A stretch of DNA of 64,000 nt from Alkalihalobacterium sp048323755 (GCF_048323755.1 NZ_JBLWFS010000013.1:42229-106228); one strand, 5' to 3'; positions 43,532 to 52,109 are shown, counted from the stretch's first letter. Notes: generated from the letters alone by a model not told the origin. A program made the numbers and translations.

Positions 43532-44245
43532 ATGGCGGAACATATTGAAGTGATTTTGAGATCTTTAATGGCATTTACGATCTTACTGGTGGGAGCACGA
43601 ATATTAGGAAAACAATTAATATCACAAATGAATACGATTGATTTCATTGCAGCAGTTTCACTAGGTTCAATCACTGCAAACTTAGCCTTTAATACGACGA
43701 TTGATATTCACCATTTTCTTCTCGCTTTTTTCATCTTTGTTTTTGTCAGCTTAATCACTGCCTATATTTCAATGAAAAATCGCAAGGCTAGAAGACTTTT
43801 TGCTGGAGATCCAATCGTACTCGTTCAAAACGGGAAAATATTAGAAGGAAATATGAGGAAAATGCGCTATACAATTGATTACTTAAATCAACAAATGCGT
43901 GAGAAAGATGTATTTAATATAGAAGAAGTGCTATTTGCCATTATTGAGCCAAATGGGAACTTGACTGTATTGAAAAAACCACAATACCGACATGTTACAA
44001 AACAGGATTTAAACCTCCCCGCACCTGCTGAAACAAAATTACCGATCGAACTCATTATGGATGGAGAAATTATAGAAGAGAATTTAGTCGAGAATAATTT
44101 GAGTAATCATTGGTTATTCGATATATTAAAAAAACGCAAATATAAACTTGATGATATCGCTTATGCAGTCCTTGCAGCCAACGGGAATGTATATATAGAT
44201 ACGTACCGTGATCACATCGTCTCCCCTATCGATCGTGAGTGGTGA
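43532..44245 (+). CDS. YetF/DUF421-family membrane protein
   Basis: A 237-residue protein with three N-terminal membrane helices (about 8-28, 35-55, 60-80) and a soluble DUF421 domain holding the family repeats (VLFAIIEPNGNLTVLKKP and DDIAYAVLAANGNVYID). YetF relatives are spore or vegetative membrane proteins of unknown action. ATG 43532 follows AGGAG by 7 bases. It is divergent from the CoA-disulfide reductase gene and seems monocistronic. Confidence 0.85.
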   Translation: MAEHIEVILRSLMAFTILLVGARILGKQLISQMNTIDFIAAVSLGSITANLAFNTTIDIHHFLLAFFIFVFVSLITAYISMKNRKARRLFAGDPIVLVQNGKILEGNMRKMRYTIDYLNQQMREKDVFNIEEVLFAIIEPNGNLTVLKKPQYRHVTKQDLNLPAPAETKLPIELIMDGEIIEENLVENNLSNHWLFDILKKRKYKLDDIAYAVLAANGNVYIDTYRDHIVSPIDREW

Positions 44246-44331
44246 AGGCTCGGCAAAGATATATTTTTTATGGTTTATGTTATGTATTTGATATTTTAAT
44301 ACGAACTTCAGGACAGAGTTGTAACGGAAGC

Positions 44332-44390
44332 AAGGGCCATTGTTTGTGTAAAAACAGTTTTTCTTATGATATTAAGAAAATAAGGCCCTT
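44332..44390 (-). terminator. Possible nested terminator of the flavin reductase-like gene
   Basis: AAGGGCC and GGCCCTT (about 44332 and 44384) enclose an inner TTTTCTTA/TAAGAAAA stem, with UGUUUUU on the minus strand. The geometry is imperfect. Confidence 0.4.
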
Positions 44391-44427
44391 TAATTCCACT
44401 AAACACTAATTTCAATCAATGCTAAGA

Positions 44428-44994
44428 TTATTCCTTTGTAGTAACAGGATGATCTACAAACGTACTATTTTTATCAACACTCGTATACTTAGAACGTCCA
44501 ATATAAAGAGGGATAGATAGCTTATCGAAGTTAGCTAAGCCGTTCTCTTCAAAAAGCTCATTGTCACGATAAAATTGTACAATGTTTCCTACAAACCAAT
44601 CATGATCTCCATATGTATTCCGGTCGATTACCTCGCATTCGTAAGCGATATACGCATCATTCAAAATAGGTGCACCTGTAACTATTCCTTGTTCAAAGCT
44701 CATGTTCCCCTGTTCAAACTTATTGACGTTTGAACCCGTATAAACCCCTGCTTGTTGAATAAAATGGGCCTTTTCAAACGGAAGAAAGTTAATAGCGAAC
44801 TTTCCTGCTTCTTTCATTAATTGGTACGTATGACGCTCTCTACCAATCGCAACACCGTAAATTGGTGGTTCGTAGGATATGTAGGAATGCCATCCGGCAG
44901 CCATGATGTTATTTTCACTATTGTGGGAAACGGCAACAAGGGCAACCATTCCAGGATAACTGTGCATGACTTGTTTATTTATTGCTTGAATCAT
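44428..44994 (-). CDS. Flavin reductase-like FMN-binding protein
   Basis: A 188-residue split-barrel flavoprotein of the flavin reductase family: N-terminal YPGMVALVAVS, the AAGWHSYISYEPP flavin-site region, and GRERHTYQLMKEAGKFAINF. It would bind FMN and reduce it, or act as a small oxidoreductase. ATG 44994 follows GGAGG by 6 bases. No partner monooxygenase is adjacent, so substrate and pathway are unknown. Confidence 0.82.
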   Translation of the reverse strand: MIQAINKQVMHSYPGMVALVAVSHNSENNIMAAGWHSYISYEPPIYGVAIGRERHTYQLMKEAGKFAINFLPFEKAHFIQQAGVYTGSNVNKFEQGNMSFEQGIVTGAPILNDAYIAYECEVIDRNTYGDHDWFVGNIVQFYRDNELFEENGLANFDKLSIPLYIGRSKYTSVDKNSTFVDHPVTTKE

Positions 44995-45099
44995 GGGGGT
45001 TCCTCCTATTTTCTCTCTATTTTTGCTGCTTGTGTTAAAAAGTACTCATACTAAGTTTAACGTAAATTCCTAAATCATTAAAACATCTGACTCCCTGAT

Positions 45100-45137
45100 T
45101 GAAAAAGAGACACTCATCTACTGATGACCGCCTCTTT
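45100..45137 (-). terminator. Terminator of the nitrilase-like gene
   Basis: AAAGAG (45104-45109) pairs with CTCTTT (45132-45137), with an inner CATC/GATG stem, followed by UUUUUC on the minus strand, 47 bases past the stop. Confidence 0.65.
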
Positions 45138-45183
45138 AGAGTTCATATTACCTGAGCCAAAAATTTACTCTTCTAGCGCTGTT

Positions 45184-46080
45184 TTAGAAATAAATCACTT
45201 TAGGGTATTTATCTACTTTTACATCAACAGCCAAACGGCTCATTCCAATTGTCATTCTACCATTGTCCATTGTCGTTAAGCTCGCCATATGCACAAAGCT
45301 TGGAACTTGCTCATCAGGATAAATTGCAACGTTTTCTTTGACTAATTGAATGCGGTCCCAATCGGTTAACTCGACCGTTTCTTCAGCTTGGTCTCTACTC
45401 GTATAGTCTGTCGCTTGCTGAACGAGTGGTGTATGCGTTGGTTTTTTTAACTTTTGATACGGATTAGCGAAAATTGTAGTCTCAAAAATACCTGCTTGCC
45501 TAAACGCATTGAGCGTACGATACACCGCTTTTTCTGCACCGTTACCGAAGTTACCTGGTACAATACACAGATCTACTTTTAGATCTTGTATATTTTGAAT
45601 ACCAGCCATTAACGTATACATATCCGAGCAAATCACAAAAAGAACTTTTTTCTTTTCACCGTTAATGTCGATATCAACGATGTTTAAGTAATCATAATCA
45701 CCGACATTGATCGCTGGGAATTTTTCATCGTACTGTTTTCTCTCAAAGGATTGCGGTGTAATTTTCGCTTGTGGCGTATGTACTTCTCCATCTTTCGTAA
45801 AAACGGTTAACGTATTGTAGTTTTTTCCTGCTTCTGCATGCGGTAAATCATTTGGAATGATATTTAATGTAGTAATGACATTAATTTTTCGTTCGATACA
45901 AACCTCTCTTAACTTGGTGAAAGCGATTTCGGAATTTTCAATTGAATTAGCAACATATTCAGGTAAAACAGCAATCCCACCTTCAGGGATCTCCTGCAAT
46001 TGTTCCACACAATCTTCTAAAATAGCTGACTCCTTGCTCATTGCATAACTTAAAACGTACCAAGGATGATGTGCATTCAT
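45184..46080 (-). CDS. Nitrilase-superfamily (carbon-nitrogen hydrolase) protein
   Basis: A 298-residue protein with the nitrilase triad in order: Glu in VLPEYV (about 41), Lys in QAKITP, and Cys in VICSDMY. It would hydrolyse an amide or nitrile, but the substrate is unknown; the C-terminal part is less typical. ATG 46080 follows GGGGGAGAG. A partial CstR-like site lies about 48 bases upstream (46128-46143), hinting at, but not proving, a link with sulfur stress. Confidence 0.75.
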   Translation of the reverse strand: MNAHHPWYVLSYAMSKESAILEDCVEQLQEIPEGGIAVLPEYVANSIENSEIAFTKLREVCIERKINVITTLNIIPNDLPHAEAGKNYNTLTVFTKDGEVHTPQAKITPQSFERKQYDEKFPAINVGDYDYLNIVDIDINGEKKKVLFVICSDMYTLMAGIQNIQDLKVDLCIVPGNFGNGAEKAVYRTLNAFRQAGIFETTIFANPYQKLKKPTHTPLVQQATDYTSRDQAEETVELTDWDRIQLVKENVAIYPDEQVPSFVHMASLTTMDNGRMTIGMSRLAVDVKVDKYPKVIYF

Positions 46081-46127
46081 TTTCTCTCCCCCTAAAACTT
46101 AATCTACTGTAATATTCTAACATTTAT

Positions 46128-46143
46128 TTACGTATATGGGTAT
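46128..46143. promoter_or_regulatory. Weak CstR-like site before the nitrilase-like gene
   Basis: TTACGTATATGGGTAT keeps the right half (GGGTAT) and TTAC of the left half of the cluster operator, with two changes. Confidence 0.3.
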
Positions 46144-46180
46144 ACATAATTGACAGTAAGTTCTGACACATTAATAAAAA

Positions 46181-46294
46181 GCTATGTTAAATATTGCTGT
46201 TGATATCAGTTGATTTTGGGCTCATCATGTGAAGTTTTAATTTCACACGCCTTTCAGGAATCAGCTCAAAATCAACAATACTCTTTAACAGCGC
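46181..46294. mobile_element. MITE-like element with direct target repeats
   Basis: A 114-bp non-coding element with imperfect 24-bp terminal inverted repeats (GCTATGTTAAA at the left and TTTAACAGCGC at the right end, 18 of 24 positions matching) and an inner stem TTGATTTTG/CAAAATCAA plus GTGAA/TTCAC. It is flanked by a perfect direct repeat TTAATAAAAAG (46171-46181 and 46295-46305; 10 bases if the outermost G belongs to the element). That is the mark of a transposition event. No transposase gene is present, so it would be a non-autonomous element mobilised in trans. Confidence 0.7.
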
Positions 46295-46345
46295 TTAATA
46301 AAAAGTACTTTTGGGTAAATACTTTTAATAGGAGGTGATGAAATC

Positions 46346-46708
46346 ATGAGCCATATTCAAGCACTACTTATTAAACTGGTCATGGCTACTCTTATTCTGT
46401 TATTAATTTTAACGGGAATTTATAATTATCGAGTTGGTGCTACGATTGGTTTAGCGGTTTTGATCGTCATTTTAAGTTATATCGTCGGAGATTTGGCCAT
46501 ACTTAAAGCTACTAATAATACAATCGCTACACTGTCTGATCTCGTGTTAGCCACTTTAGTTATATGGATCGTTGGACCTTTTTTCCAAGGGTCGTTGATT
46601 CCATTTTCTGTTGCATTAATTTCAGCGATAATCATTTCTGCTGGCGAATGGATTTTTCATAAATTTTTTATCCGGTCTACTGAAGATGAGTTAGAAACTC
46701 AAAGTTAA
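46346..46708 (+). CDS. DUF2512 (YndM-like) membrane protein
   Basis: A 120-residue protein with four hydrophobic helices filling residues about 8-107 and a short acidic tail, matching the DUF2512 family of bacilli. Function unknown. ATG 46346 has AGGAGGTGAT upstream. It lies 41 bases after the MITE-like repeat flank, so its promoter may be inside or altered by the element. Confidence 0.8.
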   Translation: MSHIQALLIKLVMATLILLLILTGIYNYRVGATIGLAVLIVILSYIVGDLAILKATNNTIATLSDLVLATLVIWIVGPFFQGSLIPFSVALISAIIISAGEWIFHKFFIRSTEDELETQS

Positions 46709-46743
46709 CTTTAGCTTGAAATGCACATAAGTCAGGTACTGTG

Positions 46744-46881
46744 ATGGGAATGCACTGGGCAAATGAATGTGCGGACCCACAACTTCGTATGTACCATGTT
46801 AACGGCGCTAACATGAGTCAAGAAATGAGCTATGAAATTTGGAATTGGATGAACCAAATGCAAAATAATAACTATCAGTAG
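46744..46881 (+). pseudogene. Short Trp/Met/Asn-rich fragment, perhaps coat-related remnant
   Basis: A 45-residue open frame (GMHWANECADPQLRMYHVNG near the start, WNWMNQMQ near the end). The amino-acid pattern looks like the C-terminus of a real protein rather than chance, but the ATG has no ribosome site and nothing upstream continues the frame. I cannot name a family; a degraded spore-coat-like gene is a guess. Confidence 0.35.
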
Positions 46882-46939
46882 TATTGTAATAATGGAACGA
46901 CGAAACAAAGAGCGGATGATTAGACCTCTGCTCTTTTGA

Positions 46940-47137
46940 TCACATTTTAAGGGTACTTTTAAATTGATCTAAACACTCTTTACAAATGCATGATTTATGG
47001 AGTTGTTCTTTAGGGAGTAGCTTGAAAATCTCTTCAGGAAAAGCTTCTTTACTACACCAACATGCCGACTCACTTTTTCCGTTTCCACAATGGTTCACTT
47101 GATTGCATAGTGGACATTTTTTTACATCAATTTTCAT
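46940..47137 (-). CDS. Cysteine-rich CWC-family small protein
   Basis: A 65-residue protein with eight cysteines: CPLC, CGNG, the signature ACWC, then CICKECL. The spacing matches the Cys_rich_CWC family and implies a small zinc-binding fold. Function unknown. ATG 47137 has GGAGAGG about 5 bases upstream. A gap of about 316 bases (47138-47453) to the next gene holds only AT-rich DNA with a small CGTTT/AAACG repeat near 47283. Confidence 0.8.
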   Translation of the reverse strand: MKIDVKKCPLCNQVNHCGNGKSESACWCSKEAFPEEIFKLLPKEQLHKSCICKECLDQFKSTLKM

Positions 47138-47453
47138 TTCTTCCTCTCCTTTAATGAAGATTTCCCCTTTTTTTAGATTACTTCTTTTTTCGAATTGTGT
47201 TGGATTTGTTTTGCTTATTCACTTTAGAGCGCCTTTCTCCAAGTAATTCTTATCATTTATACAATCCATTTTACTATATTTGCGTTTTCGAAACGTAAAA
47301 CTTTTCTCTATCTTAGTAAGCATCATGATCTTAAAATTCAGGATAGTTTAACCAGAGAAAGACTTACCATTTAAAAGGCTCCTTAATAATGATTGAATTT
47401 CAAAGAACGACACATAATAAATTTGAAAAACATCACTTTAAGGGAGAATTACA

Positions 47454-47591
47454 ATGAAAAAGCAAGAGAACAGAAACCACTTAACTATCGATGCACGAGA
47501 TGAACAGCGTCATAACATGGATGAAAATAAAAATAGAGAAAACAAACGACCTGTTCCCAAACCTAAAGATTTCGAGGAAATTGAATATTAG
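47454..47591 (+). CDS. Small hydrophilic protein (45 aa)
   Basis: A 45-residue very hydrophilic protein (KKQENRNHLTIDARDEQRHN, ending FEEIEY) with a good ribosome site AGGGAG 7 bases before the ATG. It precedes the YfhD-like gene by 39 bases and probably shares its transcript. Composition resembles small sporulation proteins of bacilli, but I recognise no family. Confidence 0.6.
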   Translation: MKKQENRNHLTIDARDEQRHNMDENKNRENKRPVPKPKDFEEIEY

Positions 47592-47630
47592 GCGCTGTAT
47601 TTACTTCACTTATAAAGGAGACGAACAAAG

Positions 47631-47807
47631 ATGGGAAGACATCATAAACAAAAAGCACGCGACAAAAATAAAGCAGGATTACCACAAACACCAAAGAAAG
47701 ACATCAAGACCGATGATCAAGATTTAGAGTTGGCAAAAGAGTTAGATGATCGATATGAATTAAAAGCTCGACCCGGTTATGCACCGACTGAGGTAGATCG
47801 GAAATAA
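47631..47807 (+). CDS. YfhD-family small protein
   Basis: A 58-residue charged protein with the family opening GRHHKQKARDKNKAGLPQTP and an acidic centre (DLELAKELDD). YfhD proteins are common in bacilli and of unknown role, probably spore-linked. ATG 47631 has AAAGGAG 10 bases upstream. A strong terminator follows the stop. Confidence 0.72.
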   Translation: MGRHHKQKARDKNKAGLPQTPKKDIKTDDQDLELAKELDDRYELKARPGYAPTEVDRK

Positions 47808-47848
47808 TAACGATGTTAAGTGAACTCCTACAATCTACGAGCAGATCG

Positions 47849-47877
47849 ACAGTGGAAGTTTCTTTCCACTGTTTTTT
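47849..47877 (+). terminator. Terminator after the yfhD-like gene
   Basis: Perfect 9-bp stem ACAGTGGAA / TTCCACTGT, 6-base loop, then TTTTTT. It also lies just before the stop of the convergent oxidase gene at 47891. Confidence 0.88.
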
Positions 47878-47890
47878 CATCATTATATTA

Positions 47891-49006
47891 TTATTCTATG
47901 GCTCCTGCTACATCATATTGGGTGATGTCGATTTCTAATTGTTTGCCTAATGCTAGCTTTGCAAGTTCGGCACCCAAATATGGGCCTGCAGTTAAACCAG
48001 AAGCTCCTAAGCCATTAGCTACTAGAATGCCCTCAACATTCGGTAATGGTCCAATGACGGGTAAAAATCCTGGTGTGAATGGACGAAAACCGACTCTTGT
48101 TTCAACGACCGTACTATCGGCTAACCCAGGTGCTATCATTAGAGCCTTATCAAATATTTCATGTAGACCACCTGGAGTGACACGAGTATCGAATCCTTTT
48201 TCATCTTCGTGCGTAGCGCCTACGACGACTCGCCCACCTTCAAAAGCAAGCAAGTATTGATTATTCGGTGGCATTACGACCGGCCAGTTGCTCGTATCCG
48301 TGTCCAGCAATTCCAAATGAACGATTTGAGCTTTTTGCGGTTTCACAATGAAATGAACACCAAGCGGCTCGAGTAACTCCTTAGCCCATGCTCCCCCTGT
48401 GACGATTACCTGATCCGCTTCAAACGTCTTAGCGTTTACTGTAATGCCGGAAACTTGATTGCCCTTATACTCTAATGAGGCTTCCCCTGTAATAATCGTT
48501 GCGCCCCATGTTTTAGCTGCGTTGACCATTGCATCCCGAAGCGCTCTACCGTTAACACGAGCGCCGCCACTAATATAAACAGCACCGTATTCATCCGAAA
48601 GAGGCGGAAATAGAGCTTTTGTTTCTGCAGGTGTTAATCTTGTAATTTCACCGATCTCTGGTGCATCCTCTTTTCGCTTTCTAGCACGCTCCTCCATCTG
48701 GTCCAACTTTTTCTCATCTGTATGTAAACTAATCGCCCCTACTTTTGCATAACCTGTATTCGTTTCACCGATTTTTTCTAACTCCTGAATTAAAAATGGA
48801 TAAAAACGAGCACCGTTTTTTACGAGTTGGTACCACGCTTTATTTCTACGTTGCGTTAGCCATGGACAAACGATCCCCGCTGCGGCATCTGTAGCCTGTC
48901 CATCGTCTTTGCAATCAACTAATGTCACCTTTACTCCAGTTTTCGCTAGGTGGTAGGCAGTCGATGCCCCAAGAATCCCTGCCCCCACTACTATATATGT
49001 TTTCAT
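47891..49006 (-). CDS. FAD-dependent amino-acid oxidase (DAO family)
   Basis: About 371 residues of the D-amino-acid oxidase/glycine oxidase (DadA-like) family. The dinucleotide-binding motif VVGAGILGASTAYHLA is at the N-terminus, GGAWAKELL and RVGFRPFTPG mid to late, and PVIGPLPN and GASGLTAGPYLG near the C-terminal FAD contacts. It would deaminate or demethylate an amino-acid-type substrate and make hydrogen peroxide. I use ATG 49006 since GGTG lies 8 bases upstream and the family starts there; ATG-like 49030 adds eight foreign residues. Substrate unknown. Confidence 0.83.
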   Translation of the reverse strand: MKTYIVVGAGILGASTAYHLAKTGVKVTLVDCKDDGQATDAAAGIVCPWLTQRRNKAWYQLVKNGARFYPFLIQELEKIGETNTGYAKVGAISLHTDEKKLDQMEERARKRKEDAPEIGEITRLTPAETKALFPPLSDEYGAVYISGGARVNGRALRDAMVNAAKTWGATIITGEASLEYKGNQVSGITVNAKTFEADQVIVTGGAWAKELLEPLGVHFIVKPQKAQIVHLELLDTDTSNWPVVMPPNNQYLLAFEGGRVVVGATHEDEKGFDTRVTPGGLHEIFDKALMIAPGLADSTVVETRVGFRPFTPGFLPVIGPLPNVEGILVANGLGASGLTAGPYLGAELAKLALGKQLEIDITQYDVAGAIE

Positions 49007-49158
49007 TCTAAAACACCTTTTCTGTTTCAATTTATGTTCATTTCATTATTTTACAAAACAATCGACCACCTAACAAACATTTATTAGTGTGTAAACAAAA
49101 ATAGAGACTGACAACAAAAAGTGTTCAGCCTCTTTAAAGAAATGTTACCTATTTAAAA

Positions 49159-49311
49159 TTACTCAGGAAGGCGATTTTTAAAGGCTTCCTTTTCCACTAA
49201 GTACCCATCATCCCCAGATGATTCGATTTTCGGCTCTTTTTGCTCGCCGTGTTTTGGGAACTCTCCAGGGTGACTCTTCTTTTTATGATTTAAGCTTTTT
49301 CCACGTGCCAT
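49159..49311 (-). CDS. Small basic/hydrophilic protein (50 aa)
   Basis: A 50-residue hydrophilic protein (ARGKSLNHKKKSHPGEFPKH at the start, KEAFKNRLPE at the end). ATG 49311 has a strong GGAGGGG about 6 bases upstream, which argues for real translation. No family recognised; its size and charge resemble small sporulation proteins such as YfhD, encoded 1.4 kb away. Confidence 0.6.
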   Translation of the reverse strand: MARGKSLNHKKKSHPGEFPKHGEQKEPKIESSGDDGYLVEKEAFKNRLPE

Positions 49312-49503
49312 TTTTTTACCCCTCCTTCATAATTCATACATGTTCATTTTTTTCTAAAATATGTCGACTTATGTATCGTTTGGTGAATTAGAGTAAGAAT
49401 ACAAAGGAGAAATTCACTTGCTACAGAAAATGGCAGAGTACGAAGCCATTTATTTAAGACTTATATTAAAATCAAAATTCCCGATAATACACTAAAATAC
49501 ACA

Positions 49504-49543
49504 GAAAAGAGATTACAACAGCTCAAACCTGTTATAACCTCTT
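49504..49543 (-). terminator. Terminator of the first UspA gene
   Basis: AAGAG-ATTA-AACAG pairs with CTGTT-TAA-CTCTT with two mismatches; it lies 13 bases past the stop on the minus strand, followed by UUUUCUGUG. Moderate support. Confidence 0.55.
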
Positions 49544-49555
49544 CATACTCACTCA

Positions 49556-49975
49556 TTATTTCACAATCATAACTGGACTCTTCACACGTTTTGCAACTTT
49601 ATGACTAACGCTACCAAGAACCATGCTTTGAAGACGGTTTAACCCTCTGCTACCTAATAGTACGCAATCAAATTCATGTTCGTTCGCGTAATCAACTACA
49701 GTCGGTCCTGGCTCACCGTGAAGTGTCTTGATCTCATATTTAACTCCTGCTGCGTCCAGTTTTTCAACAATCCCAGCAAGTCGTTCTTTTCGTTTATTTG
49801 CAATTTCAATCGATCCTCTATTATGAAGAACATCCGCTTTCGATGTTGCACTATCTACCACATATATAATTTCAATAACAGCATCTTCATTGCCTTTTAC
49901 TAGTGCAATTGCTTTTTCTGCTGCTCTTAAAGAATGCTCTGATCCGTCTGCTGCTACAAGAATACGTTCAAACAT
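49556..49975 (-). CDS. Universal stress protein UspA, copy 1
   Basis: A 139-residue UspA-fold protein with the ATP-binding pattern G-x2-G-x9-G-S (GSRGLNRLQSMVLGSVSHK) and a typical opening (ERILVAADGSEHSLRAAEKA). It probably binds ATP and acts in stress endurance. It lies downstream of the SulP gene in the same direction, and a closely similar copy stands at 52666-53085, so the two flank sulP. Confidence 0.88.
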   Translation of the reverse strand: MFERILVAADGSEHSLRAAEKAIALVKGNEDAVIEIIYVVDSATSKADVLHNRGSIEIANKRKERLAGIVEKLDAAGVKYEIKTLHGEPGPTVVDYANEHEFDCVLLGSRGLNRLQSMVLGSVSHKVAKRVKSPVMIVK

Positions 49976-50028
49976 GTCATCACTACTCCCAAAAATTTCA
50001 TTTTTATCTGTCTCTATCCATAGTATAA

Positions 50029-50062
50029 CGAAAAGCTATACCGTTCAAGATATAGCTTTTCG
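50029..50062 (-). terminator. Perfect hairpin between sulP and uspA copy 1
   Basis: 12-bp perfect stem CGAAAAGCTATA / TATAGCTTTTCG with a 10-base loop, 6 bases past the sulP stop. The U-tract is weak, so it may be a partial terminator. Confidence 0.5.
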
Positions 50063-50067
50063 TCAAT

Positions 50068-51528
50068 TTAGTGTCCAGAAGCTTTTGATGCACCACCAAT
50101 TTTTTCCTTCAACTGTGAACTTTCGGTGTTTAATCCTGTGTATTCAACTTTTATTTGATTTTGTTCAAATTTCATCTCTATCTTATCTAATGCACCGATG
50201 GCTGAATCATCCCACAAGTGAGCCTCTGATAAATCAATTTCTACCGTTTCAATATCATCTTTAAAGTTAAACTTCGTTAAAAATTCTGTTACGGAAGCAA
50301 AGAAAATTTGTCCGCGTACACGGTAAATCCTTTTCTTGCCACCCGTAGCCATCATGCTCGTAACATGGACTTTAGAAATATTTGCTGCAAAGAAAATGGC
50401 ACTTAAGATAATTCCGGCAAAAACACCTTTGGCTAAGTCGTGTGTTACAACAACTGTTGAAACAGTGACAACCATAACAATCGCATCTGTTCTCGGAATT
50501 TTGTGGATCGTTTTTAATGAATTCCAATCAAATGTTCCGATCGCAACCATGATCATAACGCCTGCTAAAGCAGCCATTGGAATTTGAACAACAACCCCAC
50601 CTAAAACAAGAATTAAGAACATAAGGAATAAACCAGCAACTAGTGAAGACAGTCGCCCTCTGCCTCCCGATTTCACGTTAATAACGGACTGACCGATCAT
50701 CGCACAACCAGCCATACCACCAAAGAAACCAGTTATAATGTTTGCAATCCCTTGTCCGCGGCTTTCTTTATTCTTATCACTTTCTGTATCCGTCATATCA
50801 TCGACAATAGACGCCGTTAAAAGCGACTCCAGAATACCAACAAGCGCAAGGGCTAACGAATAAGGAAAAATAATCATAAGAGTTTCAAAGTTTAATGGAA
50901 TTTGAGGGATCATAAATAGCGGTAATGATTGTGTTAATGTCCCCATGTCTCCAACTGTTCGAACCCCAAAGTTTGCAAAAATAGCGATAGCAGTTACAAC
51001 GATAATGGCTACTAATGTAGACGGAACGGCCGTTGTGAACCTTGGTAAAATATAGATGATGGCAAGCGTAAGAACAACTAAGGAATACATAATCCACGTT
51101 TCACCAACAAAGTGTTGCAATTGAGATGTAAAAATCAAGATTGCTAGCGCATTAACGAAACCTACCATTACTGACCGAGGAACAAACTTCATATATCTTG
51201 CAAGCTTAAAAACGCCGAATAAAATTTGTAAAATCCCCGTTAGGATTGTCGCTGCTAGTAAATATTGCAGTCCGTGTTCAGCTACTAACGTGATCATTAG
51301 TAACGCCATCGCTCCAGTTGCAGCTGAGATCATCCCTGGTCTTCCGCCGACAAAGGCAATGATAACTGCAATACAAAACGAAGCATATAATCCTACCATT
51401 GGGTCTACCCCAGCAATAATAGAGAACGCAATCGCTTCTGGGATCAATGCAAGGGCTACGACTATTCCCGCTAATACGTCTCCTCTCACATTACTGAACC
51501 ATTCTTGTTTAATTGTTTGTAAATTCAA
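50068..51528 (-). CDS. SulP-family anion transporter with STAS domain
   Basis: A 486-residue SulP/SLC26-type transporter: about twelve hydrophobic segments (residues 15-390) with the conserved PEAIAFSIIAGVDPMVGLY region, and a C-terminal STAS domain (about 400-470; VEIDLSEAHLWDDSAIGAL). Members carry sulfate, bicarbonate or other anions. The start is TTG 51528 with AGAGGTG 5 bases upstream. Neighbouring UspA genes on either side suggest a stress or bicarbonate role, but the substrate is not predictable. Confidence 0.87.
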   Translation of the reverse strand: MNLQTIKQEWFSNVRGDVLAGIVVALALIPEAIAFSIIAGVDPMVGLYASFCIAVIIAFVGGRPGMISAATGAMALLMITLVAEHGLQYLLAATILTGILQILFGVFKLARYMKFVPRSVMVGFVNALAILIFTSQLQHFVGETWIMYSLVVLTLAIIYILPRFTTAVPSTLVAIIVVTAIAIFANFGVRTVGDMGTLTQSLPLFMIPQIPLNFETLMIIFPYSLALALVGILESLLTASIVDDMTDTESDKNKESRGQGIANIITGFFGGMAGCAMIGQSVINVKSGGRGRLSSLVAGLFLMFLILVLGGVVVQIPMAALAGVMIMVAIGTFDWNSLKTIHKIPRTDAIVMVVTVSTVVVTHDLAKGVFAGIILSAIFFAANISKVHVTSMMATGGKKRIYRVRGQIFFASVTEFLTKFNFKDDIETVEIDLSEAHLWDDSAIGALDKIEMKFEQNQIKVEYTGLNTESSQLKEKIGGASKASGH

Positions 51529-51731
51529 AACTGCACCTCTCCCTAGAAATTTATTTATTATGATTTTCGACTCTCACGAAAATCGGGACCGTTGTTAACA
51601 AAGGGAATAATATCATAAATTTAAAAAAATGGAAATTTCCATGTAAGCGTATAACATAACTTGTTTACTCGTTAATTCTCTTTATTTCTTTGAAATATTA
51701 TTATTTTCACAAAATCGACATTTTTGATATA

Positions 51732-51764
51732 ATTAGATCTAATTTATTGTCATTAGGTCTAATT
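51732..51764. repeat. Paired 13-bp palindromic repeats two helical turns apart
   Basis: ATTAGATCTAATT (51732-51744) and ATTAGGTCTAATT (51752-51764) differ by one base and are 20 bases apart centre to centre, a spacing that would put two bound dimers on one DNA face. They lie in the 413-base gap upstream of sulP. Operator function is inferred. Confidence 0.5.
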
Positions 51765-51903
51765 ATTTATTTTCTTTTATAACTATTTATAATCTTTTAA
51801 GTATTACCTAATTTGGTTAACAGATCTAAAAACTTGTCACGGGCTAAATTCAATTGTAAAATGAAAACAGTTTCATTGCAGATTCCTTGTAGGAAGGGAA
51901 TCG

Positions 51904-51938
51904 AAAAAGGCTGCCACTTTACTGGTCAGCCTTTTCCT
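51904..51938. terminator. Bidirectional terminator next to a small gene
   Basis: AAAAGGCTGCCA pairs with TGGTCAGCCTTTT (one bulge) around a 6-base loop; the plus side continues into TTCCTTTTTT and the minus side into UUUUUCG. It sits 4 bases past the stop of the 55-aa gene on the minus strand. Confidence 0.75.
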
Positions 51939-51941
51939 TTT

Positions 51942-52109
51942 TTACTTTTCGGTTATTTGCAGCTGACGAAGTCTTGCTCGTTCTTTGATCATCGTGATCT
52001 CTGTAATACAGCGTTTGATTTCTTCTTCTGATGCATGGTTTACCATTCGGTCAGTCAACTGTTCAATTTGCTTAAGCTCTTCATCTGTTAAGAACTCTTC
52101 ATTATTCAT
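51942..52109 (-). CDS. Small helical acidic protein (55 aa)
   Basis: A 55-residue, highly charged protein predicted all helical (NNEEFLTDEELKQIEQLTDR, with a single Cys near 34). ATG 52109 has AAAGGTGG 5 bases upstream, and a terminator follows immediately, so it is a good gene candidate. No family recognised. Confidence 0.65.
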   Translation of the reverse strand: MNNEEFLTDEELKQIEQLTDRMVNHASEEEIKRCITEITMIKERARLRQLQITEK

